64,000 nt of DNA from Firmicutes bacterium UBA3553 (GCA_002381185.1 DFOA01000017.1:62001-126000); one strand, 5' to 3'. Counted from the stretch's first letter, positions 41,195 to 50,507 are shown. A program made the numbers and translations. The notes: a model not told the origin generated them from the letters alone.

Positions 41195-41824
41195 ATGCTA
41201 AATAACCAAGGTTTTGATTTATGGGCTAATGATTATGATAGGACTGTAAATATTAGTGAAGAAAACAATGAATACCCGTTTGCAGGCTATAAGGATGTAT
41301 TAAACTATATCTATAACCAAGCAAAAGAACAGATTGGTTCCAATATTTTAGACATTGGGTTTGGTACAGGCATATTAACAAATCAACTATATAATTATGG
41401 GTATAATATTACAGGTATCGATTTCTCGAGTAATATGATAGATATAGCAAAAAAGAAAATGCCTGATGCGTTATTAATAAATTGGGACTTTGCAAAGGGC
41501 TTACCAGAGAAGATTAGAAGTTGTAAATTCGATTATATAATCAGTACATATGCAATACATCATTTAACAGATGAGGAAAAAATAAAATTTATAAAATCTC
41601 TGGCAAATTTGTTAAATACAAATGGGAAAATTTTAATAGGAGACATTTCTTTTGAAACAAGAAAAGAGTTAGAAGAATGTAATAATATATATAAAGAAAT
41701 TTGGGACAACGATGAGATTTATTTTACGGCAGATGAAATTAAGAATGCTCTTAATGATACGTGTTATTGTACATATATTAAAATATCACATTGCGCAGGT
41801 GTATTGACAGTTACAAATAATTAA
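41195..41824 (+). CDS. Class I SAM-dependent methyltransferase
   Basis: A 209-residue methyltransferase. NILDIGFGTGILTNQLYNYG is the SAM-binding motif I, GIDFSSNMIDIAKKKM motif post I, and DYIISTYAIHHLTDEEK motif II-III. It resembles YrrT-type small-molecule methyltransferases. The substrate is unknown. It starts 32 bp after the hydrolase and ends 19 bp before the NUDIX-GNAT gene, so the three probably form one transcript. Confidence 0.88.
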   Translation: MLNNQGFDLWANDYDRTVNISEENNEYPFAGYKDVLNYIYNQAKEQIGSNILDIGFGTGILTNQLYNYGYNITGIDFSSNMIDIAKKKMPDALLINWDFAKGLPEKIRSCKFDYIISTYAIHHLTDEEKIKFIKSLANLLNTNGKILIGDISFETRKELEECNNIYKEIWDNDEIYFTADEIKNALNDTCYCTYIKISHCAGVLTVTNN

Positions 41825-41843
41825 TTATAAAGGGCGGTATAAA

Positions 41844-42737
41844 ATGCTGGAAGTTAAATTTTATGATAATATAGATGATAATTTATTAAAATTTGCGGTA
41901 ATTGTTGCAAAACATAGTGGAAAGTGGGTGTTTTGCAAACATAAGGACAGAGATACCTATGAGGTAGCAGGCGGACATAGGGAAGATAATGAAAAGATTA
42001 TAGATACTGCAAAGAGAGAATTGTATGAAGAAACCGGAGCCGGTGAATTTGATTTGGTACCGGTATGTGTTTATTCCGTAACCGGAAAAACCAGATTAAT
42101 AGACAACAGTGCAGAAACATTTGGTATGCTGTATTATGCTGACATCAAATCGTTAAAGAGCCTTCCGGAATCGGAAATGGAAGGCGTGTATTTATTTGAA
42201 GAATTACCTTTAAATTTGACATACCCTCTTATTCAGCCCTTATTAATAAAAAAGGTTGAAGAACAGATACTTAATACTAAAGAGATAAAGATCATATCTA
42301 TAAGAGAAAATCCGGAATACAAAGACATATCAATTAAATACATACAAGGCATATGGGCAAACGAAAAAAGTATGAAAGTTTATGAGGATTGCATTACAAA
42401 TTGTATTACAACATCAAGTCCATTGCCGCAATGGTATTTGTTAATGGATGAAAACAAAGTAATTGGCTGCGCCGGACTCATAACAAACGATTTTATAAGC
42501 AGAATGGATTTATATCCATGGGTTAGTTCCTTATATATCGAAAAGGAATATAGAGGTAATGATTACGGAAATATACTGTTGGAACAGGCGAAAAAAGATG
42601 CAAAGAAAAACGGATTTTCTAACTTATGCCTATGTACCGACCATATAGGATTTTATGAGCATTATGGGTTTGAATATATCGGTACAGGCTATCACCCATG
42701 GGGAGAAAGTTCACGTATATATTGTATAAGCTTATAA
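41844..42737 (+). CDS. NUDIX hydrolase fused to GNAT acetyltransferase
   Basis: A 297-residue two-domain protein. The N-terminal NUDIX box spans residues about 43-66 (GGHREDNEKIIDTAKRELYE then ETGAGE) and matches G-x5-E-x7-R-E-x2-E-E-x-G. The C-terminal half (about 150-297) is a GNAT fold with LYIEKEYRGNDYGNILLEQA and HYGFEYIG. Such a fusion could couple nucleotide clean-up with acetylation; no substrate is known. The start follows AGGGCGGTATAAA. Confidence 0.88.
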   Translation: MLEVKFYDNIDDNLLKFAVIVAKHSGKWVFCKHKDRDTYEVAGGHREDNEKIIDTAKRELYEETGAGEFDLVPVCVYSVTGKTRLIDNSAETFGMLYYADIKSLKSLPESEMEGVYLFEELPLNLTYPLIQPLLIKKVEEQILNTKEIKIISIRENPEYKDISIKYIQGIWANEKSMKVYEDCITNCITTSSPLPQWYLLMDENKVIGCAGLITNDFISRMDLYPWVSSLYIEKEYRGNDYGNILLEQAKKDAKKNGFSNLCLCTDHIGFYEHYGFEYIGTGYHPWGESSRIYCISL

Positions 42738-42858
42738 GCAGGTGAATTGGAAATAAATAATTTTTAATTTTAATTTTAGAAAAGATTTATAAAGCAGCAT
42801 TAGATAATCAATAGAGAAAAACTGAAAGGAAGACTTAAAAAAGGAGATATTAATAATT

Positions 42859-43407
42859 ATGAAAGATATATATGATGAATGTCCAATATATGAAAATAAT
42901 ATGATTACATTAAGACAAACTAATATGGATGATGCACAAGAACTGCTAAAATGCTACTCTGATGAAAAAGCTGTGCCATTTTTCAACTCAGATAATTGCC
43001 ACGGAGATGATTTTCACTATACAACAATAGAAAAAATGAAGCAAGCAATTGAATTTTGGGATTTCTCATATAAAAACAAATACTTTGTAAGATGGACGGT
43101 AATATTTGATAATAATATAATTGGCACAGTTGAAGTGTTCCATAGAATTGCAGATGATGAATTCAATCATTATGGAATAATGCGGATTGACTTGCAGAGT
43201 AAGTATGAAACTAAATTGGTCTTAGATGAAATACTAAAAATTTCAAATGAAAACTTCTATGATGCCTTTAATGTAGCTGCCATTCTTACAAAGGCAATAC
43301 CGTATGCTATAGAAAGAATTGATTCTTTAACACACAATGGATTCAAGCCAATTAACGGAAAACTTATGACATATGATAATTATTTTGTTTGCTATAATGT
43401 AAAGTAA
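42859..43407 (+). CDS. GNAT-like acetyltransferase
   Basis: A 182-residue RimJ/RimL-like protein: NNMITLRQTNMDDAQELLKC at the start, a central FDNNIIGTVEVFHRIADDEF strand pair and an end with the GFKPINGKL pattern. The acetyl-CoA loop is less clear than in its neighbours, so activity is not assured. AAAAAAGGAGAT is upstream at about 11 nt. Confidence 0.65.
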   Translation: MKDIYDECPIYENNMITLRQTNMDDAQELLKCYSDEKAVPFFNSDNCHGDDFHYTTIEKMKQAIEFWDFSYKNKYFVRWTVIFDNNIIGTVEVFHRIADDEFNHYGIMRIDLQSKYETKLVLDEILKISNENFYDAFNVAAILTKAIPYAIERIDSLTHNGFKPINGKLMTYDNYFVCYNVK

Positions 43408-43554
43408 TAATTGTTACAAAATAAAATATTTATAATGACTGAATATGATATTACTAAGAGAGAAAATTATAATAAAACTGAATTAATTAAAATAGCAAGT
43501 AAAGTCTTTAGATAATGAATGTTATGTAAAAACTTTAAGAATGGGGGAATAATA

Positions 43555-44871
43555 ATGAATGAAAGCAATCGTATCGAATTAAAAAGGGAATTAAATGACA
43601 GCTTAGAAAAAGAAGTTGTAGGTTTTCTAAATTATAATGAGGGCGGAGAATTATATATTGGTGTTAAAGATAATGGAGTTGTTGTTGGCGTAGAGGATAC
43701 TGATGATATTCAAAAAAGAGTGGTGGACAGAATAAAAAATAATATATGTCCCTCTACAATGGGATTATTTGATGTTATAAATGTTAAAATGGAAGATAAA
43801 GATATTGTTAAGATTGTAATATCAAGTGGACCAGAAAAACCATATTATATTAAGAAATACGGAATGTCTCTGAATGGATGCTTTATAAGAGTAGGTACAA
43901 CTGTACAGCCAATGACCAAGGAAATGATAGGATTTTTATATTCAAAACGCATTAGGAATTCTCTTGGTAGGCTTTTATCTCCCAGGCAGGACTTAACATT
44001 CAAACAACTTAAAATTTACTATGAAGAAAATGGGTATGATTTAAATGATAGATTCCTAAATAATTTGGAGTTGTACACCGAAGAAAACAAGTTTAATTAT
44101 GCAGCATATTTATTGGCCGATGAAAATGGTATTTCTATGAAGGTTGCAAAGTATTCAGGAGCTGATAAAGTCGATTTAACTGAAAATGCTGAGTTTGGAT
44201 ATTGCTCTTTAATAAAAGCAACAGAGAATATTCTTAATAAGTTAGACATTGAAAATATAACCTTGGCTGAGATTACTACAACTACTCGCAAGGAGAAACG
44301 CCTTGTAGACCCTTCAGCGTTAAGGGAAGCTGTTATAAATGCAATTGTACATAATGATTATTCCAATGGAATACCTCCAGTTTTTGAAATATTTGCAGAT
44401 AAATTTGTTATTACATCATCAGGAGGGCTACCGCAGGAATTAAGTCAAGAAGAATTTTTTGATGGCATCTCTGCTCCAAGAAACAAGGAGCTTATGAGAG
44501 TATTTAAGGATGTCAAACTAGTTGAACAACTTGGATCTGGTGTTCAGAGAATACTAAAGGTATATGACAAAAATATTTTTAAATTCAGCTTGAATTTTTT
44601 AAAGGTAAGTTTTCCTGTAATAAATGCCGGGATAAATGCCGGGATAAATGCCGGGATAAATGCCGGGATAAGATTATTAAACCTAAATAATACGCAAAAA
44701 AGCATCCTTAAATTAATCAAGCAAAATCAATATATTACTCAAGAAGAAATGAGTGTAATATTAAATAAAAATATAAGGACGATAGAGAGAAATATCAAAA
44801 AACTCCAAATAGAAAGTTTTATAGAAAGAGTGGGTTCAAATAAAGACGGCTATTGGAATATAATTGATTAA
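43555..44871 (+). CDS. AlbA-2/Schlafen-type ATP-binding transcriptional regulator
   Basis: A 438-residue protein. The N-terminal AlbA_2 DNA-binding domain has ESNRIELKRELNDSLEKEVV and FLNYNEGGELYIGVKDNGVV; the central ATP-binding part has LREAVINAIVHNDYSNG and FVITSSGGLP. A run of four Ile-Asn-Ala-Gly repeats links it to a C-terminal winged helix (NQYITQEEMSVILNKNIRTI). The ATG at 43555 follows GGGGGAAT; the upstream ATG at 43519 has none. Its DNA target and ligand are not known. Confidence 0.88.
   Translation: MNESNRIELKRELNDSLEKEVVGFLNYNEGGELYIGVKDNGVVVGVEDTDDIQKRVVDRIKNNICPSTMGLFDVINVKMEDKDIVKIVISSGPEKPYYIKKYGMSLNGCFIRVGTTVQPMTKEMIGFLYSKRIRNSLGRLLSPRQDLTFKQLKIYYEENGYDLNDRFLNNLELYTEENKFNYAAYLLADENGISMKVAKYSGADKVDLTENAEFGYCSLIKATENILNKLDIENITLAEITTTTRKEKRLVDPSALREAVINAIVHNDYSNGIPPVFEIFADKFVITSSGGLPQELSQEEFFDGISAPRNKELMRVFKDVKLVEQLGSGVQRILKVYDKNIFKFSLNFLKVSFPVINAGINAGINAGINAGIRLLNLNNTQKSILKLIKQNQYITQEEMSVILNKNIRTIERNIKKLQIESFIERVGSNKDGYWNIID
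44620..44667 (+). repeat. 12-bp tandem repeat, four exact copies, in coding DNA
   Basis: ATAAATGCCGGG is repeated exactly four times end to end, encoding (Ile-Asn-Ala-Gly)4 in the linker between the ATP-binding and winged-helix parts. Copy number could change by slippage without breaking the frame, altering linker length. Confidence 0.95.
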
Positions 44872-44959
44872 TTATTTTGTATTTTAAAAATAAAATATTA
44901 GTCGTAATATACTGATAGGAATTATTACGATTAATAAGTAATACCATCGGGAGGCTAAT

Positions 44960-45469
44960 ATGATAGTCAGGTCGGCAGAATTAACTGATGCATCAAGCAT
45001 TGCCAAGGTAAACATTGAAACTTGGAAAAGTACATATAAAGGTATTATAGAAGATGAGTATCTTGACAACTTGTCTTATAAGCAAAGAGAACATACAATA
45101 AAAAATCTTATTATTAATTCCTCTTCAAATAAGAAGTATGTTTTCGTTGCTGAAGATAATATATACGGTGTAATAGGATTTGCTTCTTGTGGTATGGAAA
45201 GAGAAAATGATGGAATTTTTAAGGGTGAACTGTACTCTATTTATATTTTAAAAGAGTTTCAAAACAAAGGAATAGGAAAATTACTTTATAACAGTGCAAT
45301 TCAAAAATTACAAGAAAATAATTTAATTCCAATGATTATTTGGGTTTTAGAAGAAAACCGACAAGCTCGTAATTTTTATGAATTAATGGGCGGCAAAAAA
45401 ATCAAGGAAAGATATATACATATAGACAGCCAGGAAATTAAAGAAGTGGCATATGGATTTATGTCATAA
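44960..45469 (+). CDS. GNAT acetyltransferase
   Basis: A 169-residue N-acetyltransferase. LYSIYILKEFQNKGIGKLLY is motif A with the Q-N-K-G-I-G loop, and WVLEENRQARNFYELMGGKK motif B. ATCGGGAGGCTAAT precedes the ATG. The fold is close to antibiotic or polyamine acetyltransferases; substrate unknown. Confidence 0.88.
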   Translation: MIVRSAELTDASSIAKVNIETWKSTYKGIIEDEYLDNLSYKQREHTIKNLIINSSSNKKYVFVAEDNIYGVIGFASCGMERENDGIFKGELYSIYILKEFQNKGIGKLLYNSAIQKLQENNLIPMIIWVLEENRQARNFYELMGGKKIKERYIHIDSQEIKEVAYGFMS

Positions 45470-45532
45470 AATTTTTGATAAAAAATGTATGGTATGATAC
45501 GATACGAAAATGTTTAGAAGGCGGGTTATATT

Positions 45533-46213
45533 TTGAAAAAATATTATTTTGCTTATGAAGATAGATACAAACAAGTACATAATGAAGGATTATTGTGGTT
45601 TTCGGATAAACCGACTCCGGAACTGCTGGAATGGGTTGAATTTAATTGCATATCAACCGGCAGTGACATATGTGAAATTGGATGTGGGGAAAGAAGAGAT
45701 GCTTTATACCTAAGCAGAAAAGGGTTCAACATTACTGCTGTTGATGCTTCAGAATCGGCAATTATAAAGTGTAAGGAAATAGCAGCAAAAAAGGACCTGA
45801 AAGTAAATTGGATAGTGGCAGATGCTTTATTTTTAGATAGATATTTAAAGAAAAAATATAAATGGGTTTATTCAATTGCTACATTGCACATGCTTGTAAA
45901 TGATGAGGACAGGCATATGTTTTTAGATTCAATATACAAAATACTGGAACCTGGAGGGAAGGCTCTTTTAGTAAGCATGCGCAATGGAGTGGGTGAAAGA
46001 AAAACAGACATAAATATCGCTTTTGAATTACAAGAAAGAAATCATATGGCTACAGGGAAGGAAGTTTTAGTAGCCGGTACATCATATAGAAGCATAAATT
46101 GGGCTAGTCATAAAAAGGAAATAGAAAAAGCAGGCTTTATAATAGAAAAAGCAATAAGTACTGAAAACGATGAATATGGCAATTGCATGACAGTTTACTT
46201 AATTAAAAAATAA
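45533..46213 (+). CDS. SAM-dependent methyltransferase, TehB-like
   Basis: A 226-residue methyltransferase with DICEIGCGERRDALYLSRKG (motif I), ITAVDASESAIIKCKE and IATLHMLVNDEDRHMFLDSI. The layout resembles tellurite/thiopurine TehB-type enzymes. The start is TTG at 45533 with AAGGCGGG 7 nt upstream. Substrate unknown. Confidence 0.85.
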   Translation: MKKYYFAYEDRYKQVHNEGLLWFSDKPTPELLEWVEFNCISTGSDICEIGCGERRDALYLSRKGFNITAVDASESAIIKCKEIAAKKDLKVNWIVADALFLDRYLKKKYKWVYSIATLHMLVNDEDRHMFLDSIYKILEPGGKALLVSMRNGVGERKTDINIAFELQERNHMATGKEVLVAGTSYRSINWASHKKEIEKAGFIIEKAISTENDEYGNCMTVYLIKK

Positions 46214-46315
46214 TTATTTAATTTTCAGATTAGATGATTACAGGCCTTTATCAAAACAACGGGCAGATAAGTTTTGTGTTGAAGGAATAGAATTGTAATA
46301 ATTAGGAGGAAAAAA

Positions 46316-46864
46316 ATGAAATATTATAAAAAATTAGTCGGAAAGAAAATTTATTTATCACCGATGAATATTGAAGATGCTGAAACTTATGTTAAATGGC
46401 TTAATGATTTCAGTGTAACAGACGGGCTAGGAACGTCCGACAAAATTACATCATTGGAAAGTGAGAAGGAATGGATTTCTAAAAATTCTAATCAATATCA
46501 GTTTGCCATTGTGAGACTGGAAGATGATAAATTAATCGGCAATTGCTCAATCCATGATATTGACCAACAAAAGCAATGCGCCGAAGCTGGATTGTTTATT
46601 GGAGATGAAGAAAACCGCAATAGGGGATACGGGCAGGATGTACTTAGCTTACTATTGTATTATGGATTTAACTATTTGAATTTAAACAATATAATGTTAA
46701 AGGTATTTTCATTTAATGAAAGAGCTATAAATTGTTATAAAAGGGTAGGTTTTAAAGAAATAGGCAGAAGAAGGCAAGCTTATTATTTGAAAGGAAAATT
46801 CCATGATGATGTGTTTTTGGACATATTAAGGGAGGAATTTAAAGATACAATCTGTTCCGAATGA
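46316..46864 (+). CDS. GNAT acetyltransferase, RimJ/RimL type
   Basis: A 182-residue N-acetyltransferase. GKKIYLSPMNIEDAETYVKW begins the fold, and AGLFIGDEENRNRGYGQDVL gives the N-R-G-Y-G acetyl-CoA loop, followed by NERAINCYKRVGFKEIGRRR. The type acts on protein N-termini or small molecules such as spermidine. TTAGGAGGAAAAAA precedes the ATG. Confidence 0.9.
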   Translation: MKYYKKLVGKKIYLSPMNIEDAETYVKWLNDFSVTDGLGTSDKITSLESEKEWISKNSNQYQFAIVRLEDDKLIGNCSIHDIDQQKQCAEAGLFIGDEENRNRGYGQDVLSLLLYYGFNYLNLNNIMLKVFSFNERAINCYKRVGFKEIGRRRQAYYLKGKFHDDVFLDILREEFKDTICSE

Positions 46865-46951
46865 ACTTGATAAATTTTATGTAAGCATCATAGTACCTGT
46901 TATCTCCTAATATAATTATATTATTATAGAAAATTATATAGGAGGATAACC

Positions 46952-47473
46952 ATGAGTGAGACAAATCAGTTCTTTTGTAATACGGCCGTAGATTTACCAT
47001 ATCCCGAGGTGAGAACAAACAGCCGTAATCCGGCGTATGCCTATGAAATGTTAAGCAACGTAGGAAGCAGCAACTCAGAAATGAGTGCGATTGGACTTTA
47101 TTTTTACAACAGCGTCATGCTGAATCCGGAATACGAAAGTTTTGCACGTTGCTTTGATAGAATTGGCATTGTAGAAATGCGGCACCTTGCCATGTTTGCT
47201 GACCTTGCTTTTCAAATGGGTCTGGACCCAAGACTTTGGAGCATGAAAAATAAAAAAATGGTATATTGGACTCCTGCGTATATTAACTATCCCCGTGAAA
47301 TAAAAGCAGTTATATACAATTCAATTAAAGGGGAAAACGCAGCTATACAAAAATATAGAGAACAGGCAGATACAATACGTGATGCCAATATAGTAGCAAT
47401 TCTGGAACGCATAATTCTGGATGAGAAACGACATATTGAGATCTTTAACAGTATGCTTGAACAAATTGGATAA
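46952..47473 (+). CDS. Ferritin-like di-iron protein
   Basis: A 173-residue four-helix protein. Ligand motifs for a two-metal site recur: Glu in SSNSEMSAIGLYFYN, EMRH in DRIGIVEMRHLAMF, Glu in IKGENAAIQKY and EKRH in ILDEKRHIEIFNS. This matches the ferritin/rubrerythrin-like group used in oxidative defence or metal storage. TATAGGAGGATAACC precedes the start. It is the only non-transferase enzyme in this part of the island. Confidence 0.82.
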   Translation: MSETNQFFCNTAVDLPYPEVRTNSRNPAYAYEMLSNVGSSNSEMSAIGLYFYNSVMLNPEYESFARCFDRIGIVEMRHLAMFADLAFQMGLDPRLWSMKNKKMVYWTPAYINYPREIKAVIYNSIKGENAAIQKYREQADTIRDANIVAILERIILDEKRHIEIFNSMLEQIG

Positions 47474-47504
47474 GTAAAACCTGCTATAGAAATGGGGAAA
47501 CATA

Positions 47505-48032
47505 ATGGAAAAAATAAGGATTATAGAACCTTGTGTTAATTTGAAAAATGAGTATTTTGGCATGATTTTGGAATGGAAGGAATCAGGAGAAGAACTGATT
47601 CCATGGAGCTTAAACCTGGAAAACAGTGATTTTAATCTCCTGGTAGAAAAACTGAACGGGTACAGCAAGGGAATAGGGCTTCCGGATGGCTTTGTTGAAT
47701 GTTCAACATTCTGGCTTATAAACGAAAATAACAGAATTCTCGGTGCTATTGATATCAGACATAGACTAAATGACTATTTGTTATTCAGGGGAGGACATAT
47801 CGGTTATGGAATCAGGCCAAGTGAGAGACGTAGAGGGTATGCTTCTTCGATGCTGTCGTTTGCATTAAAAGAATGTAAGACTGTTGGATTATCAAAAGTT
47901 CTGATAACTTGTTCAAAAAGCAATTCAGGATCTGCAAGGACGATTATTAAAAACGGAGGAATACTTGAATCAGAAGACTCTGATAATGGAGAGATTTTTC
48001 AAAGGTATTGGATTGATTTGAACGATAAATAG
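47505..48032 (+). CDS. GNAT acetyltransferase, paralogue of the 49333 gene
   Basis: A 175-residue GNAT protein. ILGAIDIRHRLNDYLLFRGG then HIGYGIRPSERRRGYASSML shows the R-R-G-Y-A loop, and KVLITCSKSNSGSARTIIKN motif B. The same order of blocks occurs in the gene at 49333, marking a duplication. The start follows ATGGGGAAACATA. Substrate unknown. Confidence 0.88.
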   Translation: MEKIRIIEPCVNLKNEYFGMILEWKESGEELIPWSLNLENSDFNLLVEKLNGYSKGIGLPDGFVECSTFWLINENNRILGAIDIRHRLNDYLLFRGGHIGYGIRPSERRRGYASSMLSFALKECKTVGLSKVLITCSKSNSGSARTIIKNGGILESEDSDNGEIFQRYWIDLNDK

Positions 48033-48341
48033 TACTATGATGCTGATAAACTTGATGCGATTGGAGCTGTAGGAGTTGCGCGAACGTTTATGCTGTCCGG
48101 TCAAAGCGGGCAAGGACTAGCATTAAACAATTCAATTGATGATTATTTAGCTGTAAATACTGCCGAAAACGGCAGAATTAAAGATTGGTCCAAGCATTCT
48201 GCATTAATTGAATATGAATTCAAATTTAAAAAGATTCCGGATAAATTATATACTTATAAAGCAAAAGAAATTGGTAAGGAAAGAATAAAATTTATGGATG
48301 AATTTTTTGAAAAACTAAAACTGGAATTAGAATGCAAGTAA
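48033..48341 (+). pseudogene. N-terminally truncated HD-domain hydrolase
   Basis: Open codons run in frame from directly after the preceding TAG: YYDADKLDAIGAVGVARTFM followed by LSGQSGQGLALNN and a Lys-rich helical end. D-A-D-K-L-D-A-I-G-A-x-G is the second metal motif of YedJ-like HD phosphohydrolases; the first HD motifs that should precede it are missing. An ATG at 48090 could start an 83-residue fragment but has no clear ribosome binding site. The GNAT gene insertion may have removed the N-terminus. Confidence 0.7.
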
Positions 48342-48364
48342 AAAATATAGGATAATGGTGTATT

Positions 48365-49039
48365 ATGAAAACAGAGGATTATAATCTAATTAAGGATGAC
48401 TTCAATGAGATTTCTGAGCTTAATGAAATAAAATGGAACCATAACAACTGCTATTTTAATGAGCTTATAAAATATGTGCCGGATAACGCAGAGACATGCC
48501 TTGAAATTGGCTGTGGCAAAGGTGAACTGTCATACATGCTTTCATTGAAATCTAAAAATGTAATTGCTGTAGACCTTGCTGACAAAATGATTGAAAAGGC
48601 AAGAAGCTTATTTCCAAATGATAATATCAGTTATATTTGTGAAAACATCTTAGATATGGATTTTGCTGACAACAGCCTGGATATCATTATAACTATAGCA
48701 ACGGCACACCATTTGCCTTATGAGTGGCTTTTGTGCTTTGCAAAAGAAAAACTTAAAAAAGGTGGAAAGTTAATTATATTAGACCTTGTAAAAGCAAAGA
48801 CGGCAAGCGACTATTTATTATGGGGCAGTGCGATAATACCTAATATTATAATGAATGTAATAAAAAACGGCAGTCTGAAAAAAGATGATGCTCATTCAAA
48901 AGAAGTTTGGGAAAGGCATGGGCAGCATGATGCATATATGACCATGGAAGAAATAAAAATTATGGCGAATAAACATATCCCGGCGGCTAAAATTAAGCGT
49001 AAGTTGTTTTGGAGGTATTTGTTAATATGGCAGAAATAA
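48365..49039 (+). CDS. SAM-dependent methyltransferase
   Basis: A 224-residue class I methyltransferase: TCLEIGCGKGELSYMLSLKS (motif I), VIAVDLADKMIEKARSLF and DIIITIATAHHLPYEWLLCF. The C-terminal half is more hydrophobic and may bind a lipid-like or aromatic substrate; substrate unknown. The following small gene starts inside its last 13 nt. Confidence 0.86.
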   Translation: MKTEDYNLIKDDFNEISELNEIKWNHNNCYFNELIKYVPDNAETCLEIGCGKGELSYMLSLKSKNVIAVDLADKMIEKARSLFPNDNISYICENILDMDFADNSLDIIITIATAHHLPYEWLLCFAKEKLKKGGKLIILDLVKAKTASDYLLWGSAIIPNIIMNVIKNGSLKKDDAHSKEVWERHGQHDAYMTMEEIKIMANKHIPAAKIKRKLFWRYLLIWQK

Positions 49040-49281
49040 AAACTATGAATGATAATAATGTGGATAAACGCAATATGCTTGATGAAGAACCATTTTCATA
49101 TAAAATCACTAAAGATAATAAGATTTTTATTTATTGGAATGGCAAACAGGTTAGTATATTAAAGGGAAAAGAAAGTGAACGATTTTTATTAAAAATACAA
49201 GACAAGGATATAAAAGAGGTTCAATTGATAATGGCTAAAATAACGGGTAATTTTAAAAGAGGTAATGAAAAAGACAAATAA
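49027..49281 (+). CDS. Small conserved hypothetical protein
   Basis: An 84-residue protein with FSYKITKDNKIFIYWNGKQV and LIMAKITGNFKRGNEKD, a pattern I have seen repeated in clostridial small proteins but with no known function. It overlaps the methyltransferase end; GGAGG lies 11 nt before the ATG at 49027. No membrane segment. Confidence 0.65.
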   Translation: MAEIKTMNDNNVDKRNMLDEEPFSYKITKDNKIFIYWNGKQVSILKGKESERFLLKIQDKDIKEVQLIMAKITGNFKRGNEKDK

Positions 49282-49332
49282 AATAAAAAAGTAAAAAATA
49301 AAAATCAACATTGCATATAAAGGGGGTAAATT

Positions 49333-49845
49333 ATGATGTTAGAATTGATAAAGCCGACTGCAGAAATGAAACAAATGATGCTGGAGTTCATTTCAGAGTT
49401 TAAACAAAACAATGAATATACAATTAACGGCTGCTGTGGATTAACCAGGTATGATGATTATTCTGATTGGCTGAATTATATAGGAAATGTTGAAAGAGGA
49501 TTGATTCTGGACAGGATTTCTTCAAGTACATATGTTGCAGCAGACAAGAAGACAAAATTAATAATCGGAATTATCGACATAAGACATTATTTGAATGATG
49601 AACATTTCTACAGTGGTCATATAGGATATTCTGTAAGGCCTAGTATGCGCAATAAAGGCTATGGTGCAGAAATCCTGCGTTTAGGATTAGAAAAGTCAAA
49701 GGAGCTTAGTCTTGATAAACTATTGTTAACCTGCAAAAAAGACAACATAGCTTCTCAAAAGGTAATCGAGAGAAACAACGGAATTTTGGAAAAAGAAATA
49801 ATCGATGACGGAGAATCGTACCTGGTTTATTGGATTAATAACTAA
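49333..49845 (+). CDS. GNAT acetyltransferase, paralogue of the 47505 gene
   Basis: A 170-residue GNAT protein. IIGIIDIRHYLNDEHFYSGH then IGYSVRPSMRNKGYGAEILR carries the N-K-G-Y-G loop; KLLLTCKKDNIASQKVIERN is motif B. It parallels the 47505 gene along its C-terminal two-thirds. AAAGGGGGTAAATT precedes the ATG. Confidence 0.88.
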   Translation: MMLELIKPTAEMKQMMLEFISEFKQNNEYTINGCCGLTRYDDYSDWLNYIGNVERGLILDRISSSTYVAADKKTKLIIGIIDIRHYLNDEHFYSGHIGYSVRPSMRNKGYGAEILRLGLEKSKELSLDKLLLTCKKDNIASQKVIERNNGILEKEIIDDGESYLVYWINN

Positions 49846-49946
49846 TTATCAACTTCATAGGCGGAGTGGTTTAATAAAAGCTTACAGTTCATGAGAAAAC
49901 AGTTATAAAAATATAAAACGACTATGAGATACGGAAAACGGACATT

Positions 49947-49978
49947 AAAAGGTAAAAGTAATTTCTTTTACCTTTTTT
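49947..49978. terminator. Terminator at end of island
   Basis: AAAAGGTAAAAG (49947-49958) pairs with CTTTTACCTTTT (49965-49976) and continues into T residues. It serves the plus strand and possibly the convergent GNAT gene. Confidence 0.8.
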
Positions 49979-50507
49979 GGTACTCTTCTCTTTTTAAGGA
50001 ATAAAGATTTACTTGTCCCTGATTTGGCCAATCAATCTTGCCTATGTATTTTAATCCTATACAATTAATTATATGCTCAGATGCCGCGTTTTTAGGGTTA
50101 ACGGCAGCGGATATTTCTTCAAATTCTAAATTATCAAAACCATATGGAAGGACTTTTTTAGCGGCTTCCTTACAATAGCCATTTCCCCATGAAGACTTTG
50201 TAAAACCGTACAGTATTTCAATATTATTAATTATATCGCAATATTTAAATCCGCAGTAGCCGATATATTTATTTGATTTCTTTTCAATTACTGAAAAAAC
50301 ATAATTGTTATTTAATCCAAAGTTATTAATTTTTTTGAAATAATTACTCATTTCTTGTTCGCAGGATAACTTTGTTGCCCCTCCGGTAAATTTCATAACC
50401 TCTCTGTTACATTTCATCTTAAGCACTTCTGGAAAATCATCCATGCTTGGATTTTTGATTATAAGTCTTTCTGTTTCTATATAAATGGGCTGAATTAAGT
50501 TTAACAT
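49968..50507 (-). CDS. GNAT acetyltransferase, RimJ/RimL type
   Basis: A 179-residue protein: IETERLIIKNPSMDDFPEVL is the classic RimJ/RimL entry strand, and LYGFTKSSWGNGYCKEAAKK the acetyl-CoA loop (W-G-N-G-Y). NAASEHIINCIGLKYIGKID follows as motif B. GTGAGG lies 7 nt before the ATG at 50507. It is the only minus-strand gene of the island and marks its right edge. Confidence 0.88.
   Translation of the reverse strand: MLNLIQPIYIETERLIIKNPSMDDFPEVLKMKCNREVMKFTGGATKLSCEQEMSNYFKKINNFGLNNNYVFSVIEKKSNKYIGYCGFKYCDIINNIEILYGFTKSSWGNGYCKEAAKKVLPYGFDNLEFEEISAAVNPKNAASEHIINCIGLKYIGKIDWPNQGQVNLYSLKREEYQKR

Noticed and set aside
40593..50507. Chromosomal integron cassette array
   Set aside because: Gaps are often only 20-35 bp, no attC-like inverted sites were seen and no integron integrase is present in the window.
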